The notes under the pieces: generated by a model | Told to the model about the DNA's origin: nothing | The model's database searches: none | What the model saw: only the letters and a program-made list of their open reading frames with translations | Part shown: positions 16,611 through 25,293 of the stretch, in pieces | How positions within the stretch are numbered: position 1 is the first letter of the stretch | Layout: each line of letters begins with the position of its first letter | Source: an uncultured Erythrobacteraceae bacterium | Lineage (GTDB): Bacteria; Pseudomonadota; Alphaproteobacteria; Sphingomonadales; Sphingomonadaceae | Length of the DNA: 25,293 bases | NCBI GenBank assembly: GCA_946482075.1 | Contig: CAMLQG010000047.1 | Span: 1-25,293, forward strand | Reading direction: 5' to 3' | Made by a program: the position numbers and the translations under genes

Positions 16611-16692
16611 GCGGGGAAGAGCGGACAGCCAAGGAATTCGGGCATCGGACTTCGGCCGCCGGAAAGTCGTGCCGTTGGATCTTGAAAGAGCA

Positions 16693-16881
16693 ATGCGTCA
16701 AGATTTGATCGTGCGCGTTGCTCTCCGGACCATGGGCCGAGAAGATGCGATGGCATTCTTGAACGCGCACCATTCGGAATTGGGCACGCGTCCCCTCGAT
16801 CTGGCCATGGAAGACACCGCTGGATACCTCATCGTCGAGAACACCGTCAAAAAGACAGCCTCGGCACCGTTTGCCGGCTGA
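16693..16881 (+). CDS. Short Xre/MbcA/ParS toxin-binding-domain-like (DUF2384-like) protein
   Basis: A 62-aa protein whose core, ALRTMGREDAMAFLNAHHSEL then GTRPLDLAMEDTAGYLIVENTV, fits the pattern of the Xre/MbcA/ParS antitoxin toxin-binding domain: a helix, a W/FLN-x-P/H-x2-LG turn, a RTPL-D/E-L-A helix start, and a closing helix. The usual leading HTH domain is absent, and no RES-domain toxin follows; the next gene is a methyltransferase. The start ATG at 16693 has GAAAGAG a few nt upstream. The frame stays open further upstream, so a slightly earlier start is possible. The call rests on motif resemblance in a short sequence, and an unrelated small helical protein remains possible. Confidence 0.55.
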   Translation: MRQDLIVRVALRTMGREDAMAFLNAHHSELGTRPLDLAMEDTAGYLIVENTVKKTASAPFAG

Positions 16882-16909
16882 TCCGGCTTCCTCTTGTCGG
16901 GGATTGGCG

Positions 16910-17584
16910 ATGACCGAACCTGTCCACTTGATTGACACACTTACTCTGCCCGAAGGTGGAGAGCTCAAACTTCTCCGGTGTGGCACCGAGTTCTCAATTC
17001 AGCTCGACGATGAGGAGTTGATGGGGAATTCCGATTTTGGATCGGAAGAGGTCCTCGCCACTGCGGTCGCCGATCGCTTGTCATGCTTGCAAGGCCGGAT
17101 ACTGATCGGTGGCCTGGGCATGGGCTTCACATTGGGAGCGGCACTTCGAACCTGGGGCATGCGCGCCAGCGTCGAAGTTGCGGAGTTGTTGCCCGACGTT
17201 ATCCGCTGGGCCAGGGGCCCGCTCGCGCATCTCTTCGGCGATATGCTCGATGATCCCCGCGTTAAGCTGAGGGTTGAGGACGTCCATGATGTGATCGCGA
17301 ATGCGGACCGACCGTATGATGCAATCCTGCTGGACGTGGATAATGGCCCCGACGGCTTCGTGCAGGACGCGAATGAACGCATCTACAGCAATTGGGGGCT
17401 CCGCTCTGCATGGGGCGCTTTGCGGCCCGACGGGATTCTCGCCATTTGGTCGGCCTATGAGGATGCTGATTTCCTGAGCCGCGTGCGGGCGGTGGGGTTC
17501 CTGGTCGAACAGATCACGGTGCCCGCGTTCAAAGACTGTGCTTCGGACGATCACTTCATCTGGCTGGCGATCAAGCGGGTCTAG
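16910..17584 (+). CDS. Spermidine-synthase-like class I SAM methyltransferase-fold protein
   Basis: A 224-aa Rossmann-fold protein. The nucleotide-binding glycine motif is LIGGLGMGFTLGAAL (about residues 66-80). The acidic post-strand 2 motif is VEVAELLPDVIRWARG, and DAILLDVDNGPDGF marks strand 4. The order matches spermidine-synthase-like proteins, but the N-terminal beta domain is short (about 50 residues) and the classic polyamine-site motifs are not evident. It may act on another substrate. The ATG at 16910 is chosen over an upstream TTG because GGGGATT precedes it. It follows the antitoxin-like gene by 28 bp. It is convergent with sdhA, and the sdh terminator lies between them. Confidence 0.75.
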   Translation: MTEPVHLIDTLTLPEGGELKLLRCGTEFSIQLDDEELMGNSDFGSEEVLATAVADRLSCLQGRILIGGLGMGFTLGAALRTWGMRASVEVAELLPDVIRWARGPLAHLFGDMLDDPRVKLRVEDVHDVIANADRPYDAILLDVDNGPDGFVQDANERIYSNWGLRSAWGALRPDGILAIWSAYEDADFLSRVRAVGFLVEQITVPAFKDCASDDHFIWLAIKRV

Positions 17585-17625
17585 GGAACTGGACCGGACG
17601 TCCGTTTCGGGTCGAAACCCGCATG

Positions 17626-17660
17626 AGAAAAAGGCCGGAGGTCTCCCCCCCCCGGCCTTC
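17626..17660 (-). terminator. Rho-independent terminator of the sdh operon
   Basis: On the minus strand the 8-bp stem AAGGCCGG/CCGGCCTT is followed at once by TTT and then CTC, giving a run of five T counting the last two stem bases. It lies 26-60 bp after the sdhA stop. On the plus strand only TTCCT follows the stem, so it should act mainly on sdh transcripts. The loop contains a run of nine C (17645-17653). Confidence 0.8.
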
Positions 17661-17685
17661 CTGAATTCCCCACGGCTTGCGAGCC

Positions 17686-19521
17686 TCAGTAAACCCGCTT
17701 CTTCGGCTTGATATACTCGACATCGTCCGTCAGCGTATATTCGTGCACCGGGCGGTAATCGAGCTTCACGCCGCCGCCGGTGCCGCCCCAGCCGTCGAAC
17801 CAGGCGACGGTGTGCTTCATCCAGTTGGCGTCGTCGCGATCGGGGAAGTCCTCATGCGCATGGGCGCCGCGGCTTTCCTTGCGAGCGTGGGCGCCGTGCA
17901 TGGTGACGCTGGCCTGCGAGATCAGATTGTCCAGCTCCAGCGTTTCGATCAGGTCCGAGTTCCAGATCAGCGAGCGGTCGGAGACGTTGATGTCCTGCAT
18001 CCGCTTGTAGGTCTCGGCCAGCTTCACCTTGCCTTCGGCCATCAGCTCGTCCGTGCGGAACACGGCGGCATGGCCGGACATGGTGCGCTGCATCTCGAGA
18101 CGGACGTCCGCCGTGGGTGAACCGCCATTGGCGTGGCGGAAATGATCGAGCCGGCCGAGCGCGAGATCGGCCGAATCCTTCGGCAGCGAATCATGCGCCG
18201 TGCCCGGCTTGATGATCTCCTTCAGGCGATGGCCGGTCGCCCGGCCGAACACCACGAGATCGATCAGCGAGTTGGAGCCGAGGCGGTTCGCGCCGTGGAC
18301 CGACACGCAGGCTGCCTCGCCCACCGCGAACAGGCCGGGCACCACCGTGTCCGGATTGCCGTCCGGCCCGAGGGTGACGACTTCGCCGTGATAGTTACAG
18401 GGGATGCCGCCCATATTGTAATGGACGGTCGGCACCACCGGCAGCGGCTGGCGGGTCAGGTCGACGCCGGCGAAGATCTTGCCGCTTTCGGTGATTCCGG
18501 GAAGGCGTTCCGCCAGCACCGCCGGATCGATATGATCGAGATGCAGGTAGATGTGGTCCTTATGCGGGCCGACGCCGCGCCCTTCGCGGATTTCCAGCGC
18601 CATCGAACGCGAGACGACGTCGCGGCTGGCGAGATCCTTCGCGGAAGGCGCATAGCGTTCCATGAAGCGCTCGCCGTCGGAATTGGTCAGATAGCCGCCT
18701 TCCCCGCGCGCGCCTTCGGTGATGAGCACGCCCGCGCCGTAGATCCCGGTCGGGTGGAACTGGACGAATTCCATGTCCTGCAGCGGCAGGCCCGCGCGCA
18801 GCACCATGCCGCCGCCGTCGCCGGTGCAGGTATGGGCGCTGGTGGCGGTGAAATAGCTGCGGCCGTAGCCGCCGGTCGCCAGCACGACCGCATGCGAACG
18901 GAAGCGATGGATCGAACCGTCATCCATGCACATCGCGATCACGCCGCGGCAGGCCGGGCCGCTGGGGCCGTTCTCCATGATCAGGTCGATGGCGAAATAT
19001 TCGATGAAGAAGTCCGCATCGTATTTCAGGCTCTGCTGGTAGAGCGCGTGCAGCATGGCGTGGCCGGTGCGGTCGGCCGCGGCGCAGGTGCGCTGCACCG
19101 GGGGCCCGTCGCCCATGTTCTGCATGTGGCCGCCGAAGGGGCGCTGGTAGATCGTGCCGTTCTCGTTGCGGCTGAACGGCACGCCGGCATGCTCCAGCTC
19201 GTAGACGGCCTGGGGCGCTTCGCGGACCATATATTCGATCGCGTCCTGGTCCCCCAGCCAGTCCGACCCCTTGACGGTGTCGTACATGTGCCAGGTCCAG
19301 TGGTCGGGCGAATTGTTGCCGAGCGAGGCCGCGATGCCGCCCTGCGCGGCCACGGTGTGCGAACGCGTCGGGAAGACCTTGGTGATGCAGGCCGTGCGGA
19401 GGCCCGCTTCGGCGCTGCCCATCGTGGCGCGGAGGCCGGAACCGCCGGCACCGACGACGACCGTATCGTAAGTGTGATCGACAATCTTGTAGGCAGGCTG
19501 GGGGGACGCTGCAGTAACCAT
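17686..19521 (-). CDS. sdhA: Succinate dehydrogenase flavoprotein subunit
   Basis: Flavoprotein of respiratory complex II, which oxidises succinate to fumarate. In 611-aa numbering the FAD-binding motif is [12 protein letters not shown] (21-32). The histidine for covalent FAD attachment is His55 in [12 protein letters not shown]. Substrate-site features follow: [23 protein letters not shown], and the C-terminal capping [18 protein letters not shown]. The end, with WFDG near 578 and the final IKPKKRVY, is standard for alphaproteobacterial SdhA. Start ATG at 19521 lies 1 bp after the sdhD stop and has GGGAGG 8 nt upstream. A terminator follows directly and no sdhB is adjacent, which is unusual for this gene order. 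Confidence 0.97.
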   Translation of the reverse strand: MVTAASPQPAYKIVDHTYDTVVVGAGGSGLRATMGSAEAGLRTACITKVFPTRSHTVAAQGGIAASLGNNSPDHWTWHMYDTVKGSDWLGDQDAIEYMVREAPQAVYELEHAGVPFSRNENGTIYQRPFGGHMQNMGDGPPVQRTCAAADRTGHAMLHALYQQSLKYDADFFIEYFAIDLIMENGPSGPACRGVIAMCMDDGSIHRFRSHAVVLATGGYGRSYFTATSAHTCTGDGGGMVLRAGLPLQDMEFVQFHPTGIYGAGVLITEGARGEGGYLTNSDGERFMERYAPSAKDLASRDVVSRSMALEIREGRGVGPHKDHIYLHLDHIDPAVLAERLPGITESGKIFAGVDLTRQPLPVVPTVHYNMGGIPCNYHGEVVTLGPDGNPDTVVPGLFAVGEAACVSVHGANRLGSNSLIDLVVFGRATGHRLKEIIKPGTAHDSLPKDSADLALGRLDHFRHANGGSPTADVRLEMQRTMSGHAAVFRTDELMAEGKVKLAETYKRMQDINVSDRSLIWNSDLIETLELDNLISQASVTMHGAHARKESRGAHAHEDFPDRDDANWMKHTVAWFDGWGGTGGGVKLDYRPVHEYTLTDDVEYIKPKKRVY

Positions 19522-19522
19522 C

Positions 19523-19906
19523 TCAGGCGCCTCCCAGCGCAAGACGAACGACACAGAAGAGGCCGAACGCGGCCCCGCCGAACGCGGCGAGGTTGAGCGC
19601 GGTCAGCGCGGCGAACTTGTTGCCGTGTTCGTGGACATAGTCCTCGATCACGACCTGGAGACCCAGGCGGGCGTGCCAGAAGACACTGACGATCAGCAGC
19701 GCCATGGCGGTGGCCGGGACCGGCTTCGAAAGCCAGGCGGAGACCGTGCCGTAGGACAGGTCCGGCAGCAGGATGAAGGACACCAGCAGCCAGGACATCA
19801 GGATGAGGTTGCCGATCGCGGTGAAGCGCTGCAGCAGCCAGTGATGCGACCCGCTATGCGCCGAGCCGAGCCCGCGCACGCGACCGAGGGAAGTTCCGTT
19901 ACCCAT
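19523..19906 (-). CDS. sdhD: Succinate dehydrogenase membrane anchor subunit
   Basis: A 127-aa small membrane anchor of complex II. Three hydrophobic helices are visible, at about 30-50, 62-85 and 100-124. The sequence [19 protein letters not shown] carries the histidine expected to ligate haem b and the Tyr of the DY pair at the quinone site, by analogy with E. coli SdhD HxxxGxxxxxxDY. ATG at 19906 is preceded by TAGGAA, which also contains the sdhC stop codon, so translation is coupled (the gap is 11 bp). Longer in-frame starts run back through sdhC and are not used. Confidence 0.92.
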   Translation of the reverse strand: MGNGTSLGRVRGLGSAHSGSHHWLLQRFTAIGNLILMSWLLVSFILLPDLSYGTVSAWLSKPVPATAMALLIVSVFWHARLGLQVVIEDYVHEHGNKFAALTALNLAAFGGAAFGLFCVVRLALGGA

Positions 19907-19917
19907 TGTCTTTGTTC

Positions 19918-20298
19918 CTAGCGAAGCAGGATGATCGCCCAGAAGGCGACCGTCAGCACGACACCGAGAGCGACGTTGACCGCCGACCAGCGATTGTTTG
20001 CGTCCACTTCGTAACCCGCGCCCACGTCCAGCACGAAGTGCCGCAGGCCCGAACAGAGGTGGTTGAAGAAGGCCCAGCTCAGGCCGACGAGCACCAGATA
20101 GCCCAGCGGCGAGGTCATCCAGCCGCGGAAATGCTCGTAGTAATCCGGGCCGGCCGCCAGCGCGCCCAGCCACCACAGCAGCACGAACAGGCCGACGGTG
20201 GCCATGCCGCTGCCCGATACGCGATGAAGGATGGACACCAGCATGGCCGGGCCCCAGCGCCAGATTTGCAGATGCGGTGACAGCGGACGATTTGCCAT
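19918..20298 (-). CDS. sdhC: Succinate dehydrogenase cytochrome b556 subunit
   Basis: A 126-aa membrane subunit of complex II. The start MANRPLSPHLQIWRWGPAML is family-typical. SILHRVSGSG supplies the Ser and Arg of the ubiquinone site. The HLCSGLRHFVLD motif matches the HxxxGxRHxxxD haem region. Three transmembrane helices are visible. ATG at 20298 has AGGAAGG 6 nt upstream, better than a longer start at 20337. It is first in sdhC-sdhD-sdhA. The promoter should lie in the 136-bp divergent gap with prmA, where I could not fix a -35/-10 pair. Confidence 0.93.
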   Translation of the reverse strand: MANRPLSPHLQIWRWGPAMLVSILHRVSGSGMATVGLFVLLWWLGALAAGPDYYEHFRGWMTSPLGYLVLVGLSWAFFNHLCSGLRHFVLDVGAGYEVDANNRWSAVNVALGVVLTVAFWAIILLR

Positions 20299-20434
20299 GC
20301 TCGCCTTCCTGAATGGGTTTTCTCGCGCCTCTCTCAAGCGCTATTGCGGCATCCCCATAATCGAAAGACGGCCCAAGGCAAGCGGGCGATGGGATTTGGC
20401 ACCGCGTTGTTGTGACGCTACAGCACGCGCAACC

Positions 20435-21397
20435 ATGACCCAAGCCTGGAAAATCACCGCCCACGCCTCGCGCGATATCGTCCAGGCCGCGCTGGTCGCG
20501 CATGAAGATGCTTTGGACTGGGACTCCGAAATTGTCCTGTCCGGCAGCGAGATCGCGGAAGATCGCCCGGAAGAATGGGTGCTGGAAGCCTGGCTGGCCC
20601 GCAGGCCGACGCGCCAGGACAAGGCCGCGATAGCCGGCCTGTTCACCGGCAAGGCGCCAAAGATCGGCATCGAAGCCCTGCCGGACCTCGACTGGCTCAC
20701 ACTCAGCCAGCAGGACGTGCAGCCGATCAGGGCCGGCCGATTCCACGTCCATACGCCGGATCATCAGCCTCTTCCCGAACCAGGCATGATCGATTTCACG
20801 ATTCCCGCGTCCCAGGCATTTGGCACAGGACAGCATGAAACCACAGCGGGCTGCCTCGCCATGCTGGATGCGATGAAGCGGCGCGGCGTGATCGCGCGCA
20901 ACCTCGCCGATATCGGGACAGGGACGGGCCTGCTTGCCTTCGCCGGGATAGCGCTATGGCCCCGCGCGCTTGCGACGGCGAGCGACATCGATCCGGTCTG
21001 TGCAGGAGTCGTCGCGGACAACGCCCGCGCCAATTCCATAGCCATGGGTTCGGGCGCCGGTGCACTCACCATGGTGATCGCTCCGGGCATGGACGATGCG
21101 CTGCTCCAGGCGCGCGCGCCCTATGATTTGCTGATCGCGAACATCCTCGCCGGCCCGCTGATCGAACTGGCGCCGGACTTCGCCCGCGCCGTGCTGCCAG
21201 GGGGGAACCTGCTGCTTGCGGGGCTGCTGGAAACGCAGGAACCCGGCGTGCGGGCCGCCTATCGCCGGGCCGGCTTCCGGCTCGCCGCCCGGATGGTGAA
21301 TGGCGACTGGTCGATCCTGTGGCTGCGCCGCCGCCCCCACGCCGCCATTCGCGCATCGCGTCCGGGAGCCCTGCCGGACTGGGCGCGGAACTGGTGA
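20435..21397 (+). CDS. prmA: Ribosomal protein L11 methyltransferase
   Basis: A 320-aa SAM-dependent methyltransferase that trimethylates ribosomal protein L11. It has an N-terminal substrate-recognition region (about 1-115), then FGTGQHETTAGCL (129-141), motif I ADIGTGTGLLAFAG (158-171), and the NILAGPLIELAP motif near residue 233. These are the hallmark PrmA features. ATG 20435 is chosen because MTQAWKITAHASRD opens the domain, although no clear Shine-Dalgarno is seen. A proline- and arginine-rich tail of about 20 residues (RRRPHAAIRASRPGALPD) extends past the usual end. It is divergent from sdhC and is followed after 25 bp by the EamA transporter gene. Confidence 0.93.
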   Translation: MTQAWKITAHASRDIVQAALVAHEDALDWDSEIVLSGSEIAEDRPEEWVLEAWLARRPTRQDKAAIAGLFTGKAPKIGIEALPDLDWLTLSQQDVQPIRAGRFHVHTPDHQPLPEPGMIDFTIPASQAFGTGQHETTAGCLAMLDAMKRRGVIARNLADIGTGTGLLAFAGIALWPRALATASDIDPVCAGVVADNARANSIAMGSGAGALTMVIAPGMDDALLQARAPYDLLIANILAGPLIELAPDFARAVLPGGNLLLAGLLETQEPGVRAAYRRAGFRLAARMVNGDWSILWLRRRPHAAIRASRPGALPDWARNW

Positions 21398-21422
21398 GCC
21401 CGATCTTCCCGGCCGACTGCCC

Positions 21423-22298
21423 ATGTCCCGCCTGAGAGCCGATCTCCTGCTTCTGGGCGCAGCGCTGATCTGGGGCCTCGCCTTCTATTTCCAGAAGACG
21501 GCAATGGACCATATCGGGCCCTGGCTGTTCACTGCCATACGCGCGGCGATCGCGACCGTGGTGCTCGTCCCGTTCGCTTTGCGCGAAGAGGCGATCCAGC
21601 GCGGCCCGCTGGCGCCCATGATCCCGATTTCGCTGCTCGGCGGCCTCGCGTTCCTGCTTGGCGGAGGCTTTCAGCAAGCCGGAATCGTCGATGCCACGAT
21701 CGTGAATGCCGGGCTGCTGACCGCACTCTACGTCCCGCTCACCCCGCTGGTGAGCTGGCTGTGGGGTGGCGCCCGACCCTCGGGAATCATCTGGCTCGCG
21801 GCGGTATCGTGCTTCTGCGGAGCCGGGGCGCTCGGCGGCGGATCGCTCGGGCGGATGTCGCATGGCGATAGCGTGATCGCGCTCTCCGCCATCGCCTGGG
21901 CCGTACACCTGGTGATCACCGGGAAGGCCGCGATCCATGGCCGCCCCCTCACCTATACCTGCATCCAGTTCGCGGTCGTCGCGGTGTGCGCACTGGCGCT
22001 GGCTCTCGTGCTGGAGACCGTATCCGTCCCTGCGATCGTGTCGGCCTGGCCAAGCCTGCTCTATGTAGGCGTCCTTTCGAGCGCGGTGACGTTCGGCATC
22101 ATGGCAATCGCGCTGCGCTACGCACAACCCAGCGAAACGGCGGTTCTCCTTTCGCTCGAAACCGTCTTCGCCGCGCTGGCCGGCTATGTCCTGCTGGGCG
22201 AGAGGCTCACGCCGCTGGGCTGGTTCGGTGCCGCGCTGATCTTCTGCTCGGCGCTGGGCTCCCAGCTCTACCTGGCTTCCCGGCACAGCGCCCAATGA
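21423..22298 (+). CDS. EamA/DMT-superfamily transporter
   Basis: A 291-aa inner-membrane protein with about ten hydrophobic helices in two EamA repeats. The first starts LLLLGAALIWGLAFYFQKTAMD and the second SVIALSAIAWAVHLVITGKA. The repeat-typical motif QPSETAVLLSLETVFAALAG, with GERL following, is present near residues 238-262. The family exports or imports small metabolites such as amino acids or nucleosides, and the substrate cannot be inferred. ATG at 21423 lies 25 bp after prmA and lacks a good Shine-Dalgarno, so translation may depend on coupling. It ends 13 bp from the convergent phospholipase gene with no recognisable terminator between them. Confidence 0.88.
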   Translation: MSRLRADLLLLGAALIWGLAFYFQKTAMDHIGPWLFTAIRAAIATVVLVPFALREEAIQRGPLAPMIPISLLGGLAFLLGGGFQQAGIVDATIVNAGLLTALYVPLTPLVSWLWGGARPSGIIWLAAVSCFCGAGALGGGSLGRMSHGDSVIALSAIAWAVHLVITGKAAIHGRPLTYTCIQFAVVAVCALALALVLETVSVPAIVSAWPSLLYVGVLSSAVTFGIMAIALRYAQPSETAVLLSLETVFAALAGYVLLGERLTPLGWFGAALIFCSALGSQLYLASRHSAQ

Positions 22299-22311
22299 CG
22301 AGGTCCCGGCA

Positions 22312-23784
22312 TCAGTTCGCCCAGGGAAAGCGCCAGCCGCGAAACAGGCCGCGCTGAGACAGTGCTTCGAAGATCATGTCCGGGCCTTCGGGATCGAGGA
22401 TCTCGTTATCCGCCAGCCATTCCTCGGCTTCGCTCAACTCCGGCAGCACATAGGGCACCAGCGTGCGGCCGGGGCCGCGCAGCGCTTCGATCGTGGCGAT
22501 CAGCGACCGGGTCTTCTCGAGATGACGCGCGATCTCGTCCGCACCGCAGCCCAGATGCTCCGCGATCAGCTCGTTGCGAATGGCGATGACAGTCTCGCTC
22601 AGATGATCGTTGCCCGGCTCGTCCGCGGAAATGACCACGTCGCATTCGGTGTCCAGACGCAGCGAGCGGTTGTTGAAATTCGACGACCCGACCCGCAGGC
22701 AGCAATCGTCCACGATCACCACCTTGGCATGGACATAGATCTCCGTCCCGCTTCCCGCCTGCGGATGATAGATCTGGAAACGGCCATGCCGATCCGCCCG
22801 GCGCAACGCTTCCACCAGCCGCGCGCGGGCGGAATCCATCGCGATCGGCTCCAGCCAGCCTTCCGCGCTGTGCGGATTGACGATCACGATCTCCGGCCCG
22901 TCCTTCTCCGCCAGCCGCTGCGCGATCGCGCGGGCGATCCGGCGCGAGGCGAAATACTGGCTTTCGGCATAGACCACGTGCTTCGCCCGGCCGATGAGAT
23001 CGATATAGACCTGCTCGATCTCATGAATGGGGGCGATGTCCTTCATTTCGGGCCGCGTGCGGGAGATGCCCAGGCGGATATTCTCGAAAGTCGGCTCCAG
23101 CCCTTCCGGCCAGCACGTGCCTGGCTCGGTGACCGGTTCCAGTTTTTCCCCCGTCGCCGCATGCCATCGATCCCGCGCGAGATCGCCCATGGCACGCGCC
23201 GCATCGCCATCGAACGCGCTGGTCGCATCGTGCCACGGATCATAGCGCTCGCCGCCCGGCAGGCAGCGTTCCGGCTCGTCATCCTTGTGATCGCGCGTGT
23301 CCCACCGCCCGCTCGTCATGTCGATGCCGCCGCAGAAAGCGAGGCAATCATCGATCGCCACTACCTTCTGGTGATGCGAACCGGCCAGCGGATGCATGCC
23401 GTCGAGCTTCAGAGTGATGCGGGGATGGGCTTTCCAGCGCAGCACCGTGGCGAACGTCTTGCCGCGAAGCAGCGTCTTCAGCGCGCCCGTGTCCCAGCGC
23501 AGCAGGCGAATCTCCAGATCCGGCGATCGTTCGACCAGCCAGAGGACGAAAGCGCCCAGTTCGTCAGGGCCTTCATCGCCGTCTTCGCGTTCCAGGCTTA
23601 TCCGGGCATCGAAATCCCAGGCGATCAGCATGATGCTCCTGCGCGCCGCCAGCATCGCCTTGCGCGCAACGCGGAAATACTCGGCGGCATCGACGATGAA
23701 AGCGAAGCGGTCCGCATGTTCGACGCGCCAGCAATTGCTGCCCGGCCGCAAGAGCCGTGCCTGATCCACCGCCTCTTCCGTCAC
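22312..23784 (-). CDS. Phospholipase D / cardiolipin-synthase-superfamily protein with two HKD motifs
   Basis: A 490-aa PLD-superfamily enzyme, expected to hydrolyse or transfer phosphatidyl groups through a phosphohistidine intermediate. The first HKD motif is at residues 138-145 (HHQKVVAIDD, followed by GGIDMTSGRWD). The second is at 352-359 (HAKVVIVDD, followed by GSSNFNNRS). Both are intact. Features such as GGIDMTSGRWDTRDH and YFASRRIARAIAQRL recall the soluble eukaryote-like PLD branch more than short ClsA enzymes. No N-terminal membrane helices are seen. A GTG start at 23784 is chosen because GGAG lies 8 nt upstream and the frame further upstream overlaps ligA. It follows ligA after 65 bp on the same strand and may be co-transcribed. 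Confidence 0.85.
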   Translation of the reverse strand: MTEEAVDQARLLRPGSNCWRVEHADRFAFIVDAAEYFRVARKAMLAARRSIMLIAWDFDARISLEREDGDEGPDELGAFVLWLVERSPDLEIRLLRWDTGALKTLLRGKTFATVLRWKAHPRITLKLDGMHPLAGSHHQKVVAIDDCLAFCGGIDMTSGRWDTRDHKDDEPERCLPGGERYDPWHDATSAFDGDAARAMGDLARDRWHAATGEKLEPVTEPGTCWPEGLEPTFENIRLGISRTRPEMKDIAPIHEIEQVYIDLIGRAKHVVYAESQYFASRRIARAIAQRLAEKDGPEIVIVNPHSAEGWLEPIAMDSARARLVEALRRADRHGRFQIYHPQAGSGTEIYVHAKVVIVDDCCLRVGSSNFNNRSLRLDTECDVVISADEPGNDHLSETVIAIRNELIAEHLGCGADEIARHLEKTRSLIATIEALRGPGRTLVPYVLPELSEAEEWLADNEILDPEGPDMIFEALSQRGLFRGWRFPWAN

Positions 23785-23849
23785 GATCCGTCTCCAGCCG
23801 GGAACCCACTCGCAAGCGGCAATGCAGCAAAGCTGCTTCGGTTTCCGAA

Positions 23850-25293
<1,444 letters not shown>

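Noticed and set aside
17645..17653. Run of nine C as a phase-variation tract
   Set aside because: It lies in the terminator loop outside any reading frame. It may merely be a sequencing-sensitive homopolymer.

Overview
This window looks like chromosomal DNA from a GC-rich alphaproteobacterium, most likely a member of the Sphingomonadales (Sphingomonas, Novosphingobium or Erythrobacter type). This is judged from protein character and from three classes of short palindromic repeat that I associate with that group. It is not from a database search. Most of the window is ordinary core metabolism, tightly packed, with good Shine-Dalgarno sites at most starts. No tRNA, rRNA, CRISPR array, intact insertion sequence or prophage module was seen.

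Layout, left to right. 1-148: tail of an unrecognised + strand gene. 342-4670 (-): korA-korB, encoding a 2-oxoacid:ferredoxin oxidoreductase, followed by a CFA-synthase-like methyltransferase. 4842-5324 (+): rppH, behind a plausible sigma70-like promoter. 5440-8638 (-): guaB, an RsmB-like rRNA methyltransferase and a secreted TPR protein, an apparent operon. 8738-9511 (-): 3-hydroxybutyrate dehydrogenase. 9618-10481 (+): a YpfJ-type zinc metallopeptidase. 10701-12161 (-): CreD-like membrane protein. 12221-14033 (+): an FMN-dependent alpha-hydroxy-acid dehydrogenase/oxidase and an exported cyclophilin. 14044-15093 (-): a terminase-small-subunit-like HTH protein carrying a palindromic repeat inside its reading frame. 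15100-17600 is the accessory-looking part: clustered repeats around a decapitated GIY-YIG nuclease gene, a cspA/small-protein pair, a 71-aa sphingomonad-type small protein, an Xre/MbcA/ParS-like antitoxin-domain peptide and a spermidine-synthase-like methyltransferase. 17686-20298 (-): sdhCDA with a strong terminator directly after sdhA and no sdhB. 20435-22298 (+): prmA and an EamA transporter. 22312-25293 (-): ligA (N-terminus outside the window) followed by a two-HKD phospholipase D.

The core genes connect loosely. Kor and Sdh act at the 2-oxoglutarate and succinate steps of the TCA cycle, and HbdH and the hydroxy-acid enzyme feed acetoacetate or 2-oxoacids into central carbon. RppH, CspA, RsmB and PrmA act in RNA and ribosome biology. 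I do not see a convincing new multi-gene defence or biosynthetic system. The most unusual material is the palindromic repeat ecology: a REP copy that is exactly 93 bp (31 codons) and is read through in frame, a GIY-YIG nuclease remnant lying between two inverted repeat half-sites, and palindromes sitting in almost every gap between convergent genes.
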